A stretch of 64,000 bases of DNA from assembly GCA_963924555.1 (NCBI GenBank), contig OZ004588.1, positions 5,766,001-5,830,000 of the forward strand, given 5' to 3'. Positions 1 through 12,624 of the stretch are shown in pieces. The notes under the pieces are model-generated. The model searched no databases, was not told the origin of the DNA, and saw only the letters and a list, made by a program, of their open reading frames with translations. Within the stretch, counting starts at the first letter, position 1, and every line of letters starts with the position of its first letter. Position numbers and translations under genes: made by a program. The stretch is from Crambe crambe (taxonomy: Eukaryota > Porifera > Demospongiae > Poecilosclerida > Crambeidae).

Positions 1-513
1 GTCAGTTTTAGAAGTAGGTAACATATCTACCTAGCTGTGATGAATTTTTTATCGTGGTAATCGATTTTTGTGGCAAGAGGCGGTCTTTTGGAACCAAAGA
101 TGGACTTCAAATTGAAAGGACCCATCATATCAGCGTGGATCAACGGAAAGTGGTAAGCAAGACACTAAGGTAATCTTTGGTATTATAATATGGTCATATT
201 CAGTTGCAATGTAAACAATGGTTACATTGCAACTGAATACTGTTTAGAATGTAATACTGTTTAGAATGTAAACAATGAATACTGTTTAGAATGTAATACT
301 GTTTAGAATGTAAACAATGGTTTATTACAGCAAATATATCATGGTCATATTCAATAGTGCTGGATCATGTAGTATATATTACCTGCATCTCATTTGGCTT
401 TCTAGGTGTGTAAATTTCAGTTGTATCAGGATAACTATCCAAGTCAAAGACATTTTAATGGGTCACTAGTATAAGGGTATATTAGACAATGCACTTGTAG
501 GGTAAATGTATTT

Positions 514-1130
514 TTAACTGGTACAGTAGCCACCTAGGAATTTTTCCATCTCCCAATTCCAGGTAGAGCTCATCTTATCTTGTGTTCTGTGAGTAGTTAT
601 CAAGAAATACTGTAATGGCATGGGGAAGAAGAAGTGCTCTCTTCGGTAGCTTTTTAGCAAACTTGCAAGAATTGCTCTGGTCAGTTCATCAATATTTTCA
701 TCTTTTATTTTTTTCCTTCCATAACATCAACTCTATAAGAGCCATGAGCCTGTTCCTCTATCTGATTTAATATAACTGAATGTATGTCATATATCAGGAT
801 TTGCATACAGTGTCTAAACTCCTGTTGGATTAAGCATAACAAATCTGAAATGTTTCTTTGGCGGGCATGATTATCTTTTGCCTAGATGTGATTATGTAAC
901 CCATCAGAGCTCTGTTTCCATATTTTCGCTTCCCTGGTGTGTGCATGGCATATGCAGCTATTGCTTGGAATTTCAGAGGTCATCAAGAACTCTTGTTCAC
1001 TCTCGATTAGCTTACTGAAGTGGTCATACCTTGGTTGTTCCTTTTTACAGATAAAGCAGGGCCCACAGCTGGACATCACCTTTGGCCAGACTTTTTTACT
1101 GGAACTTGCAATAATTTTTTTCACTTGTAT
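514..1130 (-). pseudogene. Decayed Cys-rich protein gene of unknown family
   Basis: Reading the minus strand from about 1130 down to the TAA at 514 gives a nearly continuous coding frame that is clearly protein-like. It is broken by one in-frame TAG at about 882-884 and by one frameshift in an A-rich run near 710. The N-terminal part carries closely spaced cysteines (CGPCFICKK, then SCICHAH), as in a small zinc-binding module. The C-terminal part has an IDELTRAILASLLKSYRRE-like helix and ends in GGYCTS. I do not recognise the family. Multi-copy or TE-derived origin is possible. The two breaks could be decay or sequence error. Confidence 0.4.
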
Positions 1131-3176
1131 AATAATTATCATTATTATTATTCATCTTTGAGGTATTAATGTATTGCTAATAAAATTGTTTCTACACAGA
1201 TATAACGCAGACACTTATGATAATGCACTTATAGGAATTAGTGGTGGTTTATCTTCTAGATAAAACGCATCACTTATCTGAACAGGTGCAAAAACAGCAG
1301 TGTGCCACTACATTCCATTGGCTATCAGTGACCAATGAAGCGCTCTTTTTGCACGATAAGAAGGAATTTAAGGGCCATAATTATTACTAGCAGTACCTGC
1401 CCGAAGCATCTTTAGATCAGCAAAATTTCATAACTTAAAATTTAGTATTTATTGCGATATAACCGAAATCATTCAGAAAGCTTGATCAAGAAGAAAATTG
1501 GGCATTAATTGGAGTTGCAATTAAATCACCCCGTTTAGAACGTTTTCGCGGTCGGTGGCGGTCCACCTGATAGAGGGGTAGTAAGTGAAATTATAAAGTG
1601 CTCCATAACTATGGCAATCCGTTCAAATTAATAATATTAGCTACGAGCAATTAGCTAGGCCATACCAATTTGATTATATGTTTCTCGGGCCCTACTACCC
1701 AATTTTTTCAACTTTGAAATGAAAATTAAAATGATAAAGGTAAAACCCTTGCCAACTCTCACCTGTCACCCAAAACAGCAAATATAGCTTGGCTCAGTGT
1801 GACAGCTAAGTAACCTTCCACTAGGCAGGCCAACAATAATATGGTTAAAAAATTGCCACCAAGGAGTAAATTTTTGTTCTTTTATATTTTAATAATTCAT
1901 GTTACCATGATAATGAGAATCATTATCATTTTCATTTCTACCTAGTAGCTACCTACCCAACATCAAGAGTAGGCATGGGGCTATTTATGCTTTTTTTTTT
2001 CTATTCTGCAGTGCTCCCCCAGCAGACCCATTATTTTTTTATAGTAGCCTATATATTATTCTCAACAATATATATTGAAATGTTATGAAAGAGTACTTTT
2101 TAAGCTGTGTACAGCATTAAAGATGTGCAGTTTTCTTGCAGATCACCAAAAGGATGCTTTTAAAATTCTCACTCAGAATGCACACACCAGTATCAATTTT
2201 GTGCCAAGTCAAGATGCCAGCACTGGATAGGGAGGAGCGAGGTTATAGCTAGTGGCTATAATAATGACTGCAGCCTATTATTCTGGTTTTTTATATATAG
2301 CCTATATAATATGCTGGGATTCCAGTGAGGCCCTATTATTCCCATTATTATGCTAGCATATTAGGCCACTCCAATAAAATCTTAAGTTTCTGGTTTAGTG
2401 CTTTTTATATTTCCATGAGGGGAAGCTGGTTATTATTATTATTATTATTTTTTTTAATGAATACCAGGAAAGCCTACTTGAATAGAATTTTCTTTTCTCC
2501 ATACAGAACAGCAAAACATCAATACAAAGCATAGTATGTGCACACACAGTCACATATATCATCTTGAAAAAATTTTTTTTTAAAAAGTCCATTCATTTTC
2601 CATACTTGTGTGTATAGGAGGCAAATCTTTGCATCCTCCGGAGGGTAATCAGGAGATTCTGCTGGTGTCATTTTCCTCACTTTTTACCATGAATTTCACA
2701 TACGTCCGAATGTTGATGCCACTTCATGAAAATTTAGTGAACTATCAACCTATGAAGCAAACAATGTCAGAGAGCTAAACAGGAGAGGAGGAGAATGAGA
2801 GAAAGAGAGAGAGAGAAAGCAAAATCACTTCAATGAGAGGAGGAAGGAGACAACGAATCGAAGCTACCATACCTTGTCAAAATGATCCTTTAATAGACTT
2901 TCCAATGAACACTGATATGACCGAATAATGAAAAGTTTCGGACACTGATGGCACTATCTGGGCCCGAAAAAAGCTACCGAAAGTCATTTCCGGACTTTTC
3001 ACTTGTATGATCTGCCACCCAAACAATTTCTTTTGCCCACACTCTAGCGAAACACAGACATTGAGAAGCATTTTTGAAGAGAAGCAGCTAGTTGGAGCTT
3101 GTTTTGCTACGCGAGACTATGTTTTGCTGTAGCTGTGTCAGCATGTATCTGAGCATGCGCAATAGATTGCGGGCGG
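1131..3176. other. Gene-poor stretch with simple repeats
   Basis: No convincing gene. There are TTA/ATT runs near 1130-1155 and 2428-2455, a GA-rich run near 2790-2820 and several AT-rich blocks. A GCATGCGC motif near 3152-3160 sits about 90 bp upstream of a minus-strand ATG at 3071. That could be the promoter and first exon of a minus-strand gene, but the 64-codon frame there resembles nothing I know and I could not connect it to another exon. Confidence 0.3.
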
Positions 3177-3331
3177 TTGACCAGAAACTCATCATTTTAT
3201 TGGAGTGGCCATATGCCTAATCAGGAGCCAGTTCACCTGCGAAACATAAAATCAAATAGGTATGGCGAAATTGAGAGCATCAAAGCGACATCATGGCTAA
3301 GGTCATTCATGACAAACTTAATTTGCTACCA

Positions 3332-3440
3332 GTGTGGGGGCCCCCGTGATATGGGGCCCCCCGGCCGTATATCACTAGTGAAATGGGGCCCCCAGGGGGG
3401 CCTCATAGCGCTAGTATTTTGGGGCTCCCCACGCACGCAT
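3332..3440. repeat. GGGGCCCC-rich block, left of the minisatellite
   Basis: A block of alternating G-runs and C-runs (GTGGGGGCCCCC, GGGGCCCCCCGG and similar) interrupted by ATATCACTAGTG. A related block, TGGGGGCCCCCCC plus CTCTAGTGATTTGGGG, lies at about 5087-5140 on the far side of the minisatellite. The two may be the ends of one repeat element, but I found no clean target duplication. Confidence 0.4.
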
Positions 3441-4242
3441 GCTGGCAATCAGCTGGGAATAGCTATCATCAAAGAGTACTTAACAGGTGGAGTGTGTCCT
3501 GATAGCTATGACAAGCAGTCTAAGAATGGTCTTAGAAAGAGGAGGAGGAAGATCCAGCAGCATATAAAAATTGCTATAGCTAGGTGCTAGACTGATGTGT
3601 TGATTTGGTGGGCAGAGCTTCTTGGAGTTAGCCCCTGCCCTGTTCATCTAGGCATGCATAGCTAGCTGCCAGGGGGCTAACCGTGTGAGGTAAGACGCCA
3701 TTGACTTGGGCTAGCTGGTATGCATTGCATACAAGAGGCAAGGATACATATAGTTTCTATATAGATTCCTCATAGCTACAGTATTCTAATGGTGTGTTAG
3801 TCAGTTGGAGTATTATAACCACGATCGAGTGTAAATTTTCTGACTTGCTTCATAGACTCTGTGACGTTGACCATGCAGACTGAGACACTTTTCTAGTGTC
3901 ATGTGACATAGCTTACTGAGTAGAAATAGGGAGCCTCACCTAGTTAGATAGCTATTTTGTGGTAGAACTATCCAATTGTGGACCAAGAATCAAGATGACA
4001 TTTTCTCATCTAGCATGCGACATATAGCTAGCTAGAATTTCACCACGCTTCTTCCACGCTTCTTCCAAGGTGATTTTTATAGCTAGACTGGAGAAAACCA
4101 CCAATCTCGCATCCATGCAGTGACAATGAGGATTTCATACTGAGGGGGGGACATTATGTCCTAGGGCGCACTGGTGAAAATTGTCCATTTTGGGAGGACA
4201 TGTAATATTCAGGCACCACCACAGTTAGCTACACTGTAAAGT

Positions 4243-5060
4243 TAAGCTTTTATTTTGTTAGGAAGCTTGGAAAATTGAGGGAGCCCCATATCACTGACTG
4301 GTCCCTATAGCAAAAGCTTTTATTTTGCTAGGAAGCTTGGAAAATTGAGGGAGCCCCATATCACTGACTGGTCCCTATAGCAAAAGCTTTTATTTTGTTA
4401 GGAAGCTTGGAAAATTGAGGGAGCCCCATATCACTGACTGGTCCCTATAGCAAAAGCTTTTATTTTGTTAGGAAGCTTGGAAAATTGAAGGAGCCCCATA
4501 TCACTGACTGGTTCCTATAGCTTTTATTTTGTTAGGAAGCTTGAAAAATTGAAGGAGCCCCATATCACTGACTGGTTCCTATAGCTTTTATTTTGTTAGG
4601 AAGCTTGGAAAATTGAAGGAGCCCCATATCACTGACTGGTTCCTATAGCTTTTATTTTGTTAGGAAGCTTGGAAAATTGAGGGAACCCCATATTACTGAC
4701 TGGTCCCTATAGCAAAAGCTTTTATTTTGCTAGGAAGCTTGGAAAATTGAGGGAGCCCCATATCACTGACTGGTCCCTATAGCAAAAGCTTTTATTTTGT
4801 TAGGAAGCTTGGAAAATTGAAGGAGCCCCATATCACTGACTGGTTCCTATAGCTTTTATTTTGTTAGGAAGCTTGGAAAATTGAGGGAACTCCATATTAC
4901 TGACTGGTCCCTATAGCAAAAGCTTTTATTTTGCTAGGAAGCTTGGAAAATTGAGGGAGCCCCATATCACTGACTGGTCCCTATAGCAAAAGGTTTTATT
5001 TTGCTAGGAAGCTTGGAAAATTGAGGGGGCCCCATATCACTGACTGGTCCCTATAGCACT
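4243..5060. repeat. 70-bp minisatellite, about 12 copies
   Basis: Tandem units begin AGCTTTTATTTTGTTAGGAA and end GACTGGTCCCTATAGCAAA, with a period of about 70 bp. A shorter variant of about 64 bp lacks the CAAAAG spacer and usually has GGTTCC instead of GGTCCC. Long and short variants are interspersed (long, long, long, short, short, and so on), and point changes such as AGGGAGCC/AGGGAACC/AGGAGCC are shared between non-adjacent units. No gene overlaps it. Confidence 0.9.
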
Positions 5061-5678
5061 AGTCCCCATAACCCTAGCTAGTTGCATGGGGGCCCCCCCA
5101 GCCCTAAATCTCTAGTGATTTGGGGATGGGGGGCCCTATTTCACTACTACACCTGTATTATAATTTATATATTGTTACAAGATTTGAGGTGTGCTGTTTC
5201 GAATTCTTTGCGTAGCCTGATCGCGCGAGCTTTGGTAGCCTGCTTTGGTAAGTTGGTAGCTAGCAATCTGATTGCTCAAAGGACAGTTGAAGCATGTGTG
5301 CTGCTGAGTTGGTAACTAGCAACCTGGACTTTTCCATAGCATACATGAAACTGTCAAGGATGAAGTGCCTAAAACAGCATCAGTAAGGAAAAATAGAGTA
5401 GGTGTGGCATGTGTGGGAGGTAGCTATAGCAGGAAGTGTGGTTTTCAATCAACGTTATAATTATTAATGTGATAGATCACGTGACGTCATTCACATTCAG
5501 AAGACATGTCTGATGTTGCTGCTTTGGTAGGCTCAGAGAACAGGCATCAAAACACCTAAATTAAACACCCTTCCCACATAATTATTATGAAAATTAATTA
5601 TGAATTGGAATTATAAAAGACACACTGTACATAAAAAAGGTGCATAGTAATGAGAGAGAGTGTCTGAGAATGTCACAG

Positions 5679-6901
5679 TCACACCTTTCGTCCTCTCACA
5701 TCTGGAAATCCAATCACAATTGGTTTGATCACTTTCCTCTTCGAAGGGTCGACTTTAGGCAGAATATAGCGGGGCTTTCCTTCCAAACACAGCAACAGAT
5801 TATTCTCTCCACTTGGCCAACTGTGAGTCAAAAGAGGCTGCAACCACATTGGAATCTGGTTCACTGATGGCCTTCTTGCGTCCAAAAAGACGGGGATGAT
5901 TCTACTGTTATCTGAACTGTAAGCAATCTGTCTCAAAAGACGACTATCAAGTTCGATTTTTGAACCCCTTCTGGCACAGTCAATTGCCTTTGAGTCTTCC
6001 TTGTAATACTCTGGTGTGCAGATGACAATAATGTTTTTACTCTTTTTAATGCATGCCTCTTTCCAAGTCAATAAACCTCCATACTTCCTGATCTGCAATT
6101 GGCAGTTGGGTTCAAAGTGCAAGGTAAAACCTTGGTTTTGTATTAATTCTGCAAATCGCCGGAGCTCATTGTTGAATTTTCGATTGGTGAGGCCACCTTC
6201 AGGACAAAAGCTTATATATACACTCCTGTCCTCTAGTACCTCGTCTATGGAAAGAATAATTAAAGTATACGATGAAAGTTAGTACAGATATACAGCCAAT
6301 TATAATTATTATAACAAATTGGATGGCATAGCCAAAAGTACCATGAGTGGGTAAATGAAGCCAGCCAACCCAAGTTGTGTAATGTTTAGTTTGGATCATA
6401 CGTAGGTTGAATACACAAATGAAAAACAGGTCAAAAAGTGTACCTGATCTGGTACAGTTTATAAACTCATAACTGTTGTGGTAACCAATAACCCACAATT
6501 ATAACCTGTCAATATACCCCTACGTAGCCAAGGTCCCAATTTCTATTCAGGTTGGTTTGAGTACGTAGCTACGAGCTTTATATCGAGCACTTATGCATGA
6601 AGAGGATTATGGACCAGCCCCCTCTATCAGGTTAAAGAACCAGCTTGATCATCACACTGTCAACAAGTAATGTAGCAATAAAATGGCCATTGACCGACTT
6701 TTTCATAATGTCCCCCCTATCTTTTGAACATGGAACCTTTCTGGTCATACTCGTCTACTCTGTAGCAATTTGTGCAGTATGTGGATGTGTACCTCGGTAT
6801 GTGGGGCATGGAAGCCATGGACAGTACCTAGATAGTGACTACTTTTGGATAGTTCTGTCCACAACTTAACTTTTAAACCACCACTAAGTTTATATATACA
6901 C

Positions 6902-6973
<72 letters not shown>

Positions 6974-9900
6974 AGTGTGAGGAGTGAGCCTGTGCATATT
7001 CATACTTGACCATTTGTGCTCTGCATGACATGCAAAACACATAAGCTAATATTTCTAAGACTTCAAAGTTGCCAAAAACTTAGGTTGCAACCATCAAACC
7101 AGACTCTGCAGGGTCCTCCCCAGGCATCGTTAAAGCCACAGTGGGCCACAATGCCTTCTGTCTTGCCACTATACCTTCAGTTCTTCCCCCTATTTTGTCT
7201 CAACTATGCCAAGCCATATAATGCCATTCCATCACTACACCCTATATTATTGGCTGACACCAGGAGGCATTTCAGAAAACTCATATTTCATTGGGTTTTG
7301 CCCCTATGGTTTCAAGAGAACTCTGCAATCCTGCTGCTCAGATTATTCTTTATTTTATACATGCTAATTATATCATTTACATCCTGCTTAGAGACATGCT
7401 TTTTTTTTTCTTCCTCAATAATTTGTAAGTTACATCCTGCAGAGCAGACTCTAGTCTAGACTGACTATACAGTGTACTCCTGAAGTGCACTGCCCAGGCC
7501 TGCTGTTCCTATGAAGCATTTACCCACTTCTAAGAGATATGTAAACCTAAAGCAAATGACATTCTTTACTAGCAGCCAAGTTCAAAGTGGAACATAATGT
7601 TTAATCTCTTCACATAAATTCTGTTTGGATATGCGAGGGTCCACTGCATACAATGTCATATACATCTTTGTTTATACTGAAGCATTAAAGTGAAACTGGC
7701 ACCAGTGTTGAAAATAAAAGTCTTCCCGGAGGTTGAAAGCTTCAAATTGATGCTAACCACTAGCCATGCTTATTCAAACAATCAATGTCTTACATAAGGG
7801 TGGCAGAACACTGAAACTAGTGGTCACAAATGAATGCCCAACATACTTTAAATTATAGTGCATCTGTGGAATGGAAAGGAAACAAAGTTACATTTAGCTT
7901 TGCTTATAGCCAGTGTAACTGGCAGCCTCATAATATTATGGATAAATAATACACTTGTACATACGTCTGTCACGGTTCAAAGGTCAATTGGTAATGTGGT
8001 GCATGCATGTCACTCATGGCAACTGCAAATTCAAAGCAAGGAAAGAAGGGCAGATCGATGCACCCAAGCACTCAAGTTTCTAGCTATGGACTTGACTCAA
8101 CAATGAATCTTGATGCTGTAAGAGTCCAACGTTACAAAGAAGTGAGGGGGAGAAAGAAAGAGAAATACGGTTCAAAGGTCAATGGCTATTGCAGCAAGCC
8201 TAACCAGGCTGGCGAAGATAGAAACAAGCAAAACTGCAGTAACCCTAGGCTAGCGAAGAATGCAGGGCCTAAGATGCCAGAAAACTAGCCTCACTGAAGG
8301 AAGCATCTAGGCTTAGCTAGAATTTCAAATAAAATTGCCACAGATTTTCTGTGCAGGCTAGTGTATGGATAAATAGAGAAGTAGAATGTACCTTAACCTC
8401 ATAATATTTGCCAGAGATCAACACATTTCCTATCATCATTATGCTGGAAATTTGTAGCATTCATCTGTGACCAGCTTTAACATTTATGCAACACCAATGT
8501 AAGCCCTCCAGCCCCAATTTAGATACAACCCCAATGGCATCATACGTACATTGATGATCTACTCTTGACTGTATGTTGGTCTCCACCTCCACAGAACGAG
8601 AGAAAGATGAAAAGGATAACAAGTCGTCCATTCTAACGGAAGGGTAAAGCACTTCAATGAATTTATCCATGGGAATACGGGGAAATATCTTGCGCAACTT
8701 TCCCTCGGCTTTTAGTTGTTCATACTCCTTGAGCACCCCATTGAAATCTTCTCCTACAAAGAATGGAATGGCAACCATGACATAATTAATAGATGTGTGG
8801 TATGTTGCTGATCATGCAAATGTCACGTTAATTTATACAACTCAGCAATGAACACCATATGTAGCTAGTGAGGCAAACACATAGTGGGCCAGGGCAATAC
8901 AATTCCCTAGACAGAAGAAAAGGCAATAATGGAGGGGATACGGGTGAGCAAGCATGATTTAAAAAAATTCCATCAACTAGTCTAGCTAATCTGTGGACTA
9001 GCTACTAACAAGCTCTAGTTTCTCTAAATCTATTGATCTTGATGTTTCATGGTGCAGTTCCTCAGATGCCCAATGTAGCTCCACCACGAGCTGTGGAGAA
9101 TCGAGGACGATCTCAAACCATACACCTCAGAGTCAGGTTCCCGATAATTCCTACCACCACAGCCGTGATCTTCTGCTCGGAAAAACTACTAAAGTATGGC
9201 TATTTAGTGCTAGCCAAGAAGAGAAGTAGTACAAGCTTTCAGTGGCAGGAAATGATGATCAATTGATCATGGAACCATATAAACTGATTACTGTAACTAC
9301 CATCCTAATTGAGACATATTGTACACACATCAATATAAGTGCCAAGGCATGAGAAGCAGCCAATTGATGTGTATTATTTGGAAATACAGGGTTTATTTAG
9401 ATAAACTACACAAACACACTAGAGCTACCACTGACCTAATTTTAGTGTTTTTATGTTTCTACGTCTCTGTAACCAGTGGGCCAGTGTTCCACTAGCATGA
9501 AAGCAAAGAACTGATGATGAAATTCTGCTCCATTATCAAACATAAATTAAAAGAGGAGGCTAGGAGAGACATGACAGGTTAAAGATCATACTCTATAGAC
9601 TTTCCTGTGATCGCAAATCACAAGTTAGCTCAGAAATGAAGCACATGCATAATGAACCAGATTCCAATTAAAATTTTCTTGTCAGAAAACTGTTTCTTAA
9701 TGCAGAATCAATAATAAAACTGCCAACTTACCCTTCAAGTCTTCGTCCTCCCTGATTATTTTCAGACTTTCTCCCATGTTTGCTTCTTTCAGTGCATAGA
9801 TCAACTTGCGAAGTGTGGCCTGGCTCTCCCCTAGAATACGCTCCCAGGTATTAATAAGTAGCCTTCCTTTGCAGTGGTCCTGCGGATGTTGCTGCATAAG

Positions 9901-10071
9901 CTGGACTTGTCTGCTACTGAATCCCAACACGCCTGCCAAAGAACGCCAGTCCATCTTTCCAGACGCAGTTTGCATCGTGATGTTGACGGCGATAGTTTCA
10001 ACAGTGTCATGGCGCAAGTACATGAAGGGTTGGTCGAATGGGGACTCGAAACAATCCATTGCTGCTGCCAT
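5679..10071 (-). CDS. Death-domain plus SEFIR-domain adaptor (Act1/CIKS-like, MyD88-like layout)
   Basis: Three exons (9732-10071, 8550-8753, 5679-6244) join with matching phases and good GT-AG sites to give 369 aa starting at the ATG at 10071. Residues about 25-110 form a Death domain (DWRSLAGVLGF, then GRLLINTWERILGE), closest in feel to the MyD88 Death domain. Residues about 114-181 are a linker. From about 185 to the end is a TIR-superfamily domain. VYISFCPEGG marks its start, KNIIVICTPEYY its core strand, and IPVFLDARR plus IPMWLQPLLTHSWP its distal half. That last stretch resembles the SEFIR domain of Act1/CIKS more than a classical TIR. SEFIR domains bind other SEFIR domains in IL-17-type receptors; Death domains recruit kinases such as IRAK. 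A cytoplasmic immune adaptor role is inferred. The gene has large introns and lies alone on this strand. Confidence 0.75.
6902..6969. repeat. (GT)n microsatellite in adaptor intron
   Basis: About 33 uninterrupted GT dinucleotides, followed by a GTGAGTGTGAGGAGTGAG tail. It lies in the large intron between the linker exon and the SEFIR exon of the adaptor gene. The rest of that intron (6245-8549) has no convincing coding sequence. Confidence 0.95.
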
Positions 10072-10099
10072 ACACTGATATGATACAGCCGGAGCAACT

Positions 10100-11690
10100 A
10101 CTCAGTCGTCATACGATCGTATACGCCAGCAGCGCAGGCCAATTTAATTGCACGACCGGAAGTGACTGCTAAAAAATTTTAATACCTGGAAATGAGTGAC
10201 TTCTTTACTAGCTAATTACACAGTCTTCGAAAGTGTTAGACTACCTTGGCATGAAGCTACATTCATACACTAACCATGTATATACTTTTCATCACTCACA
10301 GATTTACTAAAACGACACTACAGCCCCTAAAGTTGGATCCACTTATTCGTACTCTTGCAGAGGACCTTCCATGATCGCTACCGACCAGCGTTCCTGACCA
10401 TTTATTTGAACCCATTTTCCCAGTGTTTGGATAGATCTTTTACATGCAAAAGTTAATATCATTTTGCATAAACAGTGCATGCGCTATATGCAAGAGTTTG
10501 AAATGCGCAAAAATCAGCAGCCAGTCCAGTACAGCTGCTCTGCTAATTAGTCTTTTTTTTTTTCTCTAATAAATTTCATTGCAAGCAATGAGGTGGGCCA
10601 ACTAGCTATTATTAAGGCCTCCTTAAAGGGAGTAGATGTAGGAATGAGAGTATGGAGGTAAGAAGAGATAAGAAGGACGAAAAGAAAAAAAAAACAAAAA
10701 AAACAAAAAAAAACAGAACAAAAGACACAAGACTAAGAGACTAAAATAAAGACAAGAACAAAACTAAACCACTAAATAGGTTTTCAGGGTGCGCTTGAAA
10801 CCACAGCCACTTGTCTATACATATAAATAATAACAATAACAATATTAAACTATAATATAAATCCAGAAATGCGAAGGTGTGTTACAGATCATCTCATCTA
10901 GTCTGATGTACACAAGGAGAGACCCTACTCCAGTTATCTTCTGTGCAAAGAACAAATGCAAGTTCAATATACCCACCCTATATAATGGAAGAACATAAAT
11001 TTCTACACAGGCATTGAATTATACACACTATCAGTGGAAATGCATAGTTTGTTCCACTGCAATAAAAGGCTCGAAGTATTCAAACTTTCAAACGTGCTCT
11101 GAACCCGACACACCTAAAGAAATACGCAGATTTTGAAAGATCCATCACTTCTAGTGATAAAGTATGCATGGCATGTTACAGGCATAATCTCATGGTACTA
11201 AAAATAATGAAAAATAATCCGATCACCAATAATAATGATTTTCAAACCACACTACTGTCGATTCAGACCCATCCTACCCATGAAAATCACTCAAGAAAAT
11301 AAACTCATTGAAATAGCCATCAAATTAACAACAATTACTATAGCTCAAGAGGTTCCTAAAGCAGCTGGACTTGCTTCTTCCTATATGATCCCATATCAAA
11401 ATCGTCCAAAAAAAAAAAATAGGGACCCTGAGATGGTTACTAAGTCAACTCTCTTCCCACCTACAGCATCACATATCATACACGTAGAGTAATTATAAAG
11501 AATCCACTTCTACAAGGCCAGATATGAAGAAACCACTCTATTCACTAATAGTTTCCCAGAAGACTGGACACCAGAATATGTAATAACAGAGGGATTATTA
11601 ATACCAAACATCTACACAGTCATAACACCATGGCCAATTATGGTGATTTTATAACGAGATGATTCATCTTACCTTATTTAGACAAAGGCA
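10100..11690. other. Intergenic stretch without recognised gene
   Basis: Runs from just upstream of the adaptor start to the decayed CXC-like gene. It contains a T-run near 10550 and an A-rich AAAAAACAAAAAAAA tract near 10685-10715. Short open frames here lack family resemblance or splice partners. Confidence 0.4.
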
Positions 11691-11691
11691 G

Positions 11692-12357
11692 CCAGGAAGT
11701 TCATTTGCTATTTGACGATCCTGGGAAACAGGCTGAGAATCCAAAAGTTTTCGAGCAGGCTAGGCATGACACCAGATCATACTTGTATGCTGACACTTGA
11801 TAATGACACAAAATACCTACAAAATGGCTCAAATGTAAAAATGCAAAAGAAAAGTTACAACTTTTCTATCGGCTTATATAGTTGATATAGAGGTGACCAC
11901 AAATGGTGTACTAGAGATCCGGAACACAATAATTATTCGAACCACTATTCAAACTCTATTCACTTCTATTGGCTGTGATTGCATATCATTCTTTTCTGAG
12001 ATAGGGAAGTCACTAGTATTTTTTGAACAAGCAAGATTTATCTTCAGTCATCAAAAGGATTCATTTGCCACACATCTCACACATATCAACTTACATGAAC
12101 TAGCAAATAGCAGTCTGCTAGCATTCCTATTTCAAGAAGTGTGTGGTGCAGGATGTCAGTGTACCAACTGCTGTAATACCAATATAAATGTGATTGAAAT
12201 GGAGACAGATGACTACGATGAAGAAAGAGCAATTGAAATGGACTATGATGAAGAAAGAATGGAAGATGATGACTATGATATTTTAGAGGATGATGTAGAA
12301 AACATAATGGAAAGCATTTTTGGGTCTCATTATATCCTCCTCTACTATGATGATTGA
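11692..12357 (+). pseudogene. Fragment of a CXC-like (tesmin/TSO1-type) TE-associated gene
   Basis: Two coding-like blocks lie on the plus strand. The first (11692-11800, after a TTATTTAG acceptor) encodes EVHLLFDDPGKQAENPK and FEQARHD, then runs to a stop. The second (about 12137-12357) encodes VCGAGCQCTNCCN followed by a strongly acidic tail (DDYDEER repeated, then DILEDDVENIMESIFG). Similar Cys-rich ends plus acidic tails occur, to my recollection, in multi-copy transposon-associated proteins of marine invertebrates. No full-length frame is present, so I treat it as a remnant. The family assignment is tentative. Confidence 0.35.
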
Positions 12358-12624
12358 AGTGATGCAGACCAAGAATAGCATTTTTCACACTCACAACCCA
12401 ACCTTACTCCCCTTTCCCTTTAGTCGTACACAATTTCATATCCCATTCATCCTTAATTTTTCAATGATTTTTCATGGTTCAAAAGTAACACTGATGGTAT
12501 CTCAAAATACTTATCATTACTTACACAATTAGATTTACCTTTCAACCAAGTATTGCAAAATTTCTGGGGAAAAATAATGGTCAGGAACGCTAATCCAGAG
12601 CAACTTTCAAAGGTCCTCTTTCGG

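Noticed and set aside
2877-3071. Minus-strand 64-codon frame as a first exon
   Set aside because: A promoter-like motif lies upstream, but no donor gives a convincing continuation and the sequence is unfamiliar.
3177-3590. 137-codon plus-strand frame
   Set aside because: It runs through the GGGGCCCC repeat block, has low-complexity Gly/Pro content and no family resemblance.
7016-7459. 147-codon plus-strand frame
   Set aside because: It lies within the adaptor intron, with hydrophobic but unpatterned composition and no homology I can name.
7960-8190. tRNA-like GGTTCAAAGG motifs
   Set aside because: No matching A-box, anticodon arm or acceptor stem around them.
9126-9172. Possible 47-bp extra exon of the adaptor gene
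   Set aside because: It fits the phase of exon 1 but cannot join the next exon; direct joining of 9732 to 8753 is in phase with a much better acceptor.
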